From a virus, in the IMG/VR virus record IMGVR_UViG_3300049217_000031, positions 1 through 43,103 of that record: DNA of 43,103 bases; one strand, 5' to 3'. The stretch's first letter is position 1, and each line of letters begins with the position of its first letter. The notes beneath the pieces were generated by a model. It did not search any database, had not been told where the DNA came from, and saw only the letters and a list, made by a program, of their open reading frames with translations. The translations under genes and the position numbers were made by a program. Shown one piece after another: positions 40,701-43,103 of the stretch.

Positions 40701-43103
40701 TTTCCTCTTCGTCGATGAGGCGCATCTGTTCCGCAAGCTGTCCTTCGCGACGCAGCTTGGCAACATGAAGGGCATCACGTCGCAGGGTTCAGAAATGGCG
40801 TGGGACCTCTACACGAAGGTCCAATACCTGGAGAGCAAAAACCCTGGCCGCTCTTTGGTTCTGGCGTCTGGCACGCCGATCACCAACACGATGGGTGAAC
40901 TCTATTCGATCAGCCGCTACATCCAACCGCAGGCGCTGGCGGCGCGCGGCCTGTCGCACTTCGACTCCTGGGCGCAGAATTTTGGCGACACGGGCACCGA
41001 ATTGGAGCCGCAGCCGGACGGCTCTTACAAGCAGGTAACTCGCTTTAATAAATTCGTAAACGTTTTTGAACTTTACAAAATGGTCGGCGCGCAGATGGAC
41101 ATCGTGACGCCGCACGAGCTGGGGCAGTACGTCGTCAGGCCGAAGTTCAAGACCGGCGAGCGCATGCTGACCAAGGCGCCCCTTACGCCCGAACTGGCCA
41201 ACTATCGAACCGAACTTGCTGGCCGCATGAAGGCCATTGCCGAGCGGAAAGGGCCGCCCGAGCCAGGCGACGACATCATCCTGTCCGTGATCAACGACGG
41301 GCGCCATGCGGCGCTCGACCCGCGCTTCGTCATGACGGTGCCAAGCGTGCCGACCAGCAAGCTGAACATGGCTCTTAATAACGTCTTCCGAATCTGGAAG
41401 AAGGGCAAAAACACGCAGTTCTATGACCCTGGCAGCAATTACAAAGAGAAGTCGTTTCGCGGACCCTCTACCCAGATGATCTTCTGCAATCTGGGCGTGA
41501 ACGGACGCGGCCCGAACGGCTTTTCTGCCTACCGCTGGATCAAGGCCGAACTCGCCAAGCGCGGCATTCCCGAGGCAGAGGTGGCCTTTATCGGCGACTT
41601 CAAGAACGCCCTGCAGCGGCAGGCCCTGTTCAACGACATGAACGAAGGGCGCGTTCGCATTCTGGTCGGCTCTGTGCAGAAGATGGGCACCGGCGTGAAC
41701 GCCCAGCGCCGACTGGCCGCCCTGCATAACCTGGACCCGCTGTGGTTTCCATCAGACGATGAGCAGCGGGTAGGGCGCATCCTTCGGCAGGGCAACCACA
41801 ACCCGGAAATTGAGGTGCACGACTACACGACCGAGGACACATACGACGCCACCATGTGGGGGATGATGGGGCGCAAAGGCCGCTTCATTGAGCAGTTCTT
41901 CCGCGGCGACCCGGAATTGCGGGACATGGAGGACCTCGGCGAGGCCAGCATGTACGAGCAGGCAGCCGCCATGACGATGACCGACCCGCGGGCCATGCAC
42001 CTCACGCAGTTCAAGCAGGATCTGCAAAAAGCCGAGCGGCGGCTGTCGGCCCACGAGCGCAAGCAGTCCGACATGAAAAACCAAGCCCAATCTTGGCTTG
42101 GAACCGCCGCAAGGCTTGAGGCGCGCATACCGCACATGGAGGCAGACATTGCCCGCCGCGTGGATACGAAAGGCGACGCCTTCCGCATGGCCGTGGACGG
42201 CAAGCTTTTTGAGAAGCGCAAGGAAGCGGCCGAGGCGCTGTCGGCCGTCATCAACGAGAAGTCCGCGGCGTGGCCGGAAAAGCAGGACGTGCCGATCGGC
42301 GAGATTGGCGGCTTTACCCTGGTCGGAACGAAGCACCTTCGAAAAAACGGCAATCCGGAATTGGACTTCGCGCTCAAGTTGTCAGGCGGCCGCGAAGTGA
42401 CGGTGCGCGGCGAAGGCACTGCGGCCGGGCTGATCCAGTCGGCCGAGCGCACGCTGCGTGACTTCGAAGGTGAGCTGGGCGTGGCCAAGGAAAGCGCCGC
42501 AGCATATCGCCAGCAGGCAGAGGAATTAAGGCCGCTGATCGGGCAGCCGTTCAAAGGCCACGAGCAGATCCGCGATCTCCGTCAGAAAGTGCGCGACCTG
42601 TCGGCCGAGTTGAAAGCCGAGTCCGACGTCAAGCCCATGCAGGTCGGCGCGGTCGAGCCAGAGGACGATACCAGAGAAAGCCGTCGCGAAGGAGAGGGCG
42701 CCCAGGGCTCGACCGGCCCGCGCGATCAGATCGCCGACCTGATGCACTCAATCATGCGCTACTCGGGACTGCCTGAGAGTGTGGGCGTCAAACTGGTGGA
42801 CAACCTGCGCAAGGGCGGCGCGGACGCGGCCTACGCCAAAAGGCTGATCACGTTCGCCATGGACACGCCGCCCGACCAAGTTCCGGCCAAGCTGTTCCAT
42901 GAGGTCGTGCACGCCCTGCTGGACCCGTCCCTGGGGCTGTTGACCGCTCAGGAGAGGCAGGCGCTGAACGTGGGCGCGGATCGCTTCCTACGCACGCCAG
43001 CGAACCGAACTGCCATAGAGCGGGCGTACGGCACCAATGCGGCGACCGTGCGCGAAGAAGCCATTGCCCGTCTCTCCGAACGTGCGCTGGCGAACGCCAT
43101 GAA
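34717..43103 (+). CDS. Giant polyvalent protein: pyrophosphatase-like, methyltransferase, SNF2 helicase, HExxH (open at right edge)
   Basis: The frame is open for at least 2795 codons from ATG 34717 and runs off the edge. Order: Pro/Ala-rich N-terminus; Gly/Ala hydrophobic segment (about 233-272); pyrophosphatase-like domain (about 475-620, VTMPVDYGYVKRTQGADGDP); linker; N6-adenine methyltransferase with EPGMGVGN (1069-1076) and NPPF (1134-1137); helicase with GAGKT (1841-1845), DEAH (2000-2003), SGTP (2051-2054) and QRVGRILRQ (2350-2358); coiled coil; HEVVH (2728-2732), a metallopeptidase-like site. Methyltransferase plus SNF2 resembles P1 DarB. The linker of residues about 838-950 overlaps another gene (37229-37597), so this may be two proteins, of 34717 to about 37230 and from about 37570 on. 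Confidence 0.8.
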   Translation, partial: MTPPDGDWAPAAAPPPWAAPQAQPQQQSSDGWAPAAAPPPWAQPPPTHARSRTGGLPPAALDDGKYVSEIPDQPASSAPPAPSGPINATGFEDAAPDADKGGPSTSTQTPGRVAQAVMNAGNQGLIAGTGQAIKGAGEAYRAATVTAAQQDLAARTDPNAFVSAGVNPRERQFRAAQAAYLQQQGPDANAAAAANDQAAIDARTQPAPGTETGQGLINYAQKNYPVDPVNAGVATRVAGLIGGAIPAVGAAAAGTALAGPVGGAAAGAMVMFPQAYDTTYQDAVAKGAPPDVADHAATMSAAAQAALMSAPLGRLFQTIPAPVRDGLAKTLVNLGQHGVEFGSTSALSQFADNYVAKNTYDPQRTYTAGVADAALEGTIAGIVVPAMTGVARNIGDRIRQGTAPAASPEYTQAMGTLRKLAGQPPSDTPPQRLPPPDADAAAPTPPPEPPPTPPAAPTEPPQVPATPTPAQAEAGNYQKVHKAVGGLDIAIETAAGQQRQGVGPDGKPWSVTMPVDYGYVKRTQGADGDPVDVFMAPVQPQLARKMPVYVVDQIDPATGKFDEHKALLGFPSQEAAVAAYQGSFSDGSGAARMGAVSVMPFKDFRTWAEKGDTSEPIVFGKDIRPTGVSPGSGAQSAAAQPSAEAQPARTPDQPVVNGENVPAPQNEPGTRTGVMPVSESAPAALPPAEPPPAPAAKTPKQALYDFRKSVSGWSFANPADIPQIAAGARSRLADLPESVRPEAAVIVDSMDRAAGAAPKQPPLQPAEPAKDAAGRTMIGVNQDGRPVWEDPNGVRSILDNGIRQTEPVGMRPTEGGMQNVVDTANRSPDFQTKEELASGIRPADSGSPAAERPQGVQPDSTIGNPQRLDVGPPEGSGGQDAGDSGEGAARRRRARVKPKRSEVRGGDGSGGPDGLPDATAPGAAERPADAVTTEAAERAAPSVGQNLNLAPGEIEEGRGLAQKAKDNLAAIEIAKAIIADGRLPSRAEQVSLAKYVGWGGLSIVFAKPDPTDTGSLAKVGARLREILTKEEYAQARSSTQYAHYTAETVVRAMWDTMAAMGFDGGMVFEPGMGVGNFIGMMPPEIASKVSYQGLELDPLTAQIAKLIYPQAGIRQADFFKTPIPEEAFDVAIGNPPFADLVVKSDPKYSARKFLLHDYFFAKSMDSVRPGGLLGFVTSAGSMNKMDAGAREYLAQRAEFLGGVRLPSNAFKQNAGTEVTTDILFFKRRLEGVVPLAQAGDLAWTQVVKRDLPNAEGATQAGNVSRYFSEHPEQVLGQEGFFDNLYKDRYAVHAASGQDFEAELRAALGRLPKNVMTPPMTVGERAALDFSSGQKKDGSFYIAPVTKGLMQYRGGAGTPVQRRGKGVDGGFTAADMEKIADLVPIRDALREVFRADLADDAPAATKARKALNRSYDAFVAKHGPINKTEATTRRPSVIQQETARRKAYEEARELGLPWDHGTFNPEPFYAKDADNSTLAKARQAARDAAGQKFDEGTFDPDDMPDIKIEKHPNADPFLSDPESYRLRSIESVDSETGAATKKEIFTRSVITREKPPQIKSPEDAILWSLNKFGRLDLDAMAQQMGQPRNDLIASLGNKVFRVPQGGELYQVADEYLSGDVKTKLDIARRQADRDPSFERNVAALERVQPAPLPPTEITMSPGMPWIPTATMTDFAREALKMGDMHIEHIPTLGQWKVEAPQYINVRHDSSGLTKFAVHPYLNAADLLQAAMNRVWPRCTDTVRKPSGGTETVFNAEATQAAHDLINEIKQGFADWLDANPARMDQLADLYNDKMNRDVHRVFDGSYLTTPDIAGTWKWRPHQTRVVSRIILTGNTYMAHAVGAGKTSAMIGAGMEMRRLGLARKPMFAVPNHMLGQFTKEFYEQYPTARIAVADEERFHTHTRRQFVANVAQDDLDAVIITHSGFGHIPISDDFQDGLIREEIENITDALAGLDKKGDDRFTVKQLEAMKKKLEEKLGKRSDRKDQALTFEQMGVDFLFVDEAHLFRKLSFATQLGNMKGITSQGSEMAWDLYTKVQYLESKNPGRSLVLASGTPITNTMGELYSISRYIQPQALAARGLSHFDSWAQNFGDTGTELEPQPDGSYKQVTRFNKFVNVFELYKMVGAQMDIVTPHELGQYVVRPKFKTGERMLTKAPLTPELANYRTELAGRMKAIAERKGPPEPGDDIILSVINDGRHAALDPRFVMTVPSVPTSKLNMALNNVFRIWKKGKNTQFYDPGSNYKEKSFRGPSTQMIFCNLGVNGRGPNGFSAYRWIKAELAKRGIPEAEVAFIGDFKNALQRQALFNDMNEGRVRILVGSVQKMGTGVNAQRRLAALHNLDPLWFPSDDEQRVGRILRQGNHNPEIEVHDYTTEDTYDATMWGMMGRKGRFIEQFFRGDPELRDMEDLGEASMYEQAAAMTMTDPRAMHLTQFKQDLQKAERRLSAHERKQSDMKNQAQSWLGTAARLEARIPHMEADIARRVDTKGDAFRMAVDGKLFEKRKEAAEALSAVINEKSAAWPEKQDVPIGEIGGFTLVGTKHLRKNGNPELDFALKLSGGREVTVRGEGTAAGLIQSAERTLRDFEGELGVAKESAAAYRQQAEELRPLIGQPFKGHEQIRDLRQKVRDLSAELKAESDVKPMQVGAVEPEDDTRESRREGEGAQGSTGPRDQIADLMHSIMRYSGLPESVGVKLVDNLRKGGADAAYAKRLITFAMDTPPDQVPAKLFHEVVHALLDPSLGLLTAQERQALNVGADRFLRTPANRTAIERAYGTNAATVREEAIARLSERALANAM
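37229..37597 (+). CDS. Small gene embedded inside the polyvalent frame
   Basis: GTG 37229 follows AAGGAGG (37213-37219) by 9 nt, in the +2 frame relative to the giant ORF. The 122-residue product begins VEFGPLIAEALRQSDPRAFN and then reads QIARSGTLNAWMSARQKEAG, an ordinary helical protein with Trp and hydrophobic positions. Counting by hand, 48 of the first 60 codons end in G or C, against 30 of 60 in the giant frame over the same bases and 33 of 40 there just upstream. So selection seems to favour this inner frame. The last 35 residues are basic and less protein-like. Function unknown. Confidence 0.65.
   Translation: MEFGPLIAEALRQSDPRAFNQIARSGTLNAWMSARQKEAGARMREILAKEPRDAEGRVLNQNAVRCAEETVLADLTDFLMPLHPEPPNDLPMPSPRKQQSGQHRPLARTSTLPPARLKKVVA

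Noticed and set aside
40789-41727. Minus-strand open frame of 312 codons
   Set aside because: Antisense shadow of the helicase domain.

Overview
The window is a 43.1 kb piece of a tailed-phage genome (free phage or prophage) of high GC content. The head and connector proteins are those of short-tailed (podovirus-like) phages: terminase, portal, a scaffold-like protein, a Mu gpT-like major capsid protein, a head-tail adaptor and a large stopper or hub protein. No tape-measure, sheath or tail-tube gene is visible. GC content, codon use and the small accessory proteins point to a proteobacterial host, most likely an alphaproteobacterium; this host call is an inference. I see no integrase, lysis cassette, DNA polymerase, tRNA, CRISPR array or insertion sequence. 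Both ends of the window cut through genes.

Layout. (1) 1-613, minus strand: a leucine-rich-repeat protein running off the left edge, behind a small coupled gene. (2) 614-711: a divergent control region with two GTTCA-N4-TGAAC-type palindromes. (3) 712-7812, plus strand: a tightly packed early operon joined by ATGA or GTGA overlaps. It holds an HTH regulator, a GP88-like cysteine protein, an SF2 helicase with a zinc ribbon, a VRR-NUC nuclease, a RepA-like ATPase and two DNA methyltransferases that both lack their central part. (4) 7934-9397, minus strand: five small genes; a third copy of the palindrome overlaps the likely promoter of four of them. (5) 9398-9625: a divergent intergenic region with a 13-bp-stem hairpin. 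(6) 9626-13022, plus: a terminase-small-like gene, then about 580 bp with no convincing gene but with palindromes and paired GCGCCACT octamers, then small accessory genes including one with a ribosome-modulation-factor-like segment. (7) 13019-34720, plus: the virion module, from large terminase through a glycine-rich fibre protein, portal, GroES-like protein, scaffold and capsid to connector proteins, an acetyltransferase-like protein and a 981-residue virion or ejection protein. (8) 34717 to the right edge: one giant open frame of at least 2795 codons with the layout of a phage polyvalent protein: proline-rich N-terminus, Gly/Ala hydrophobic segment, pyrophosphatase-like domain, N6-adenine-methyltransferase-like domain, SNF2-like helicase and an HEVVH metallopeptidase-like site. 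Such proteins are thought to enter the cell with the DNA and blunt host defence.

The most unusual points are: a small, well-formed gene (37229-37597) lying wholly inside the giant frame in another reading frame, with coding bias favouring the inner gene; two neighbouring methyltransferases that have both lost their middle in frame; the LRR protein, whose 60-bp repeats are almost identical except at one short variable patch; a three-site operator family shared by two promoter regions; and pairs of GCGCCACT octamers spaced one helical turn apart around the terminase-small gene.
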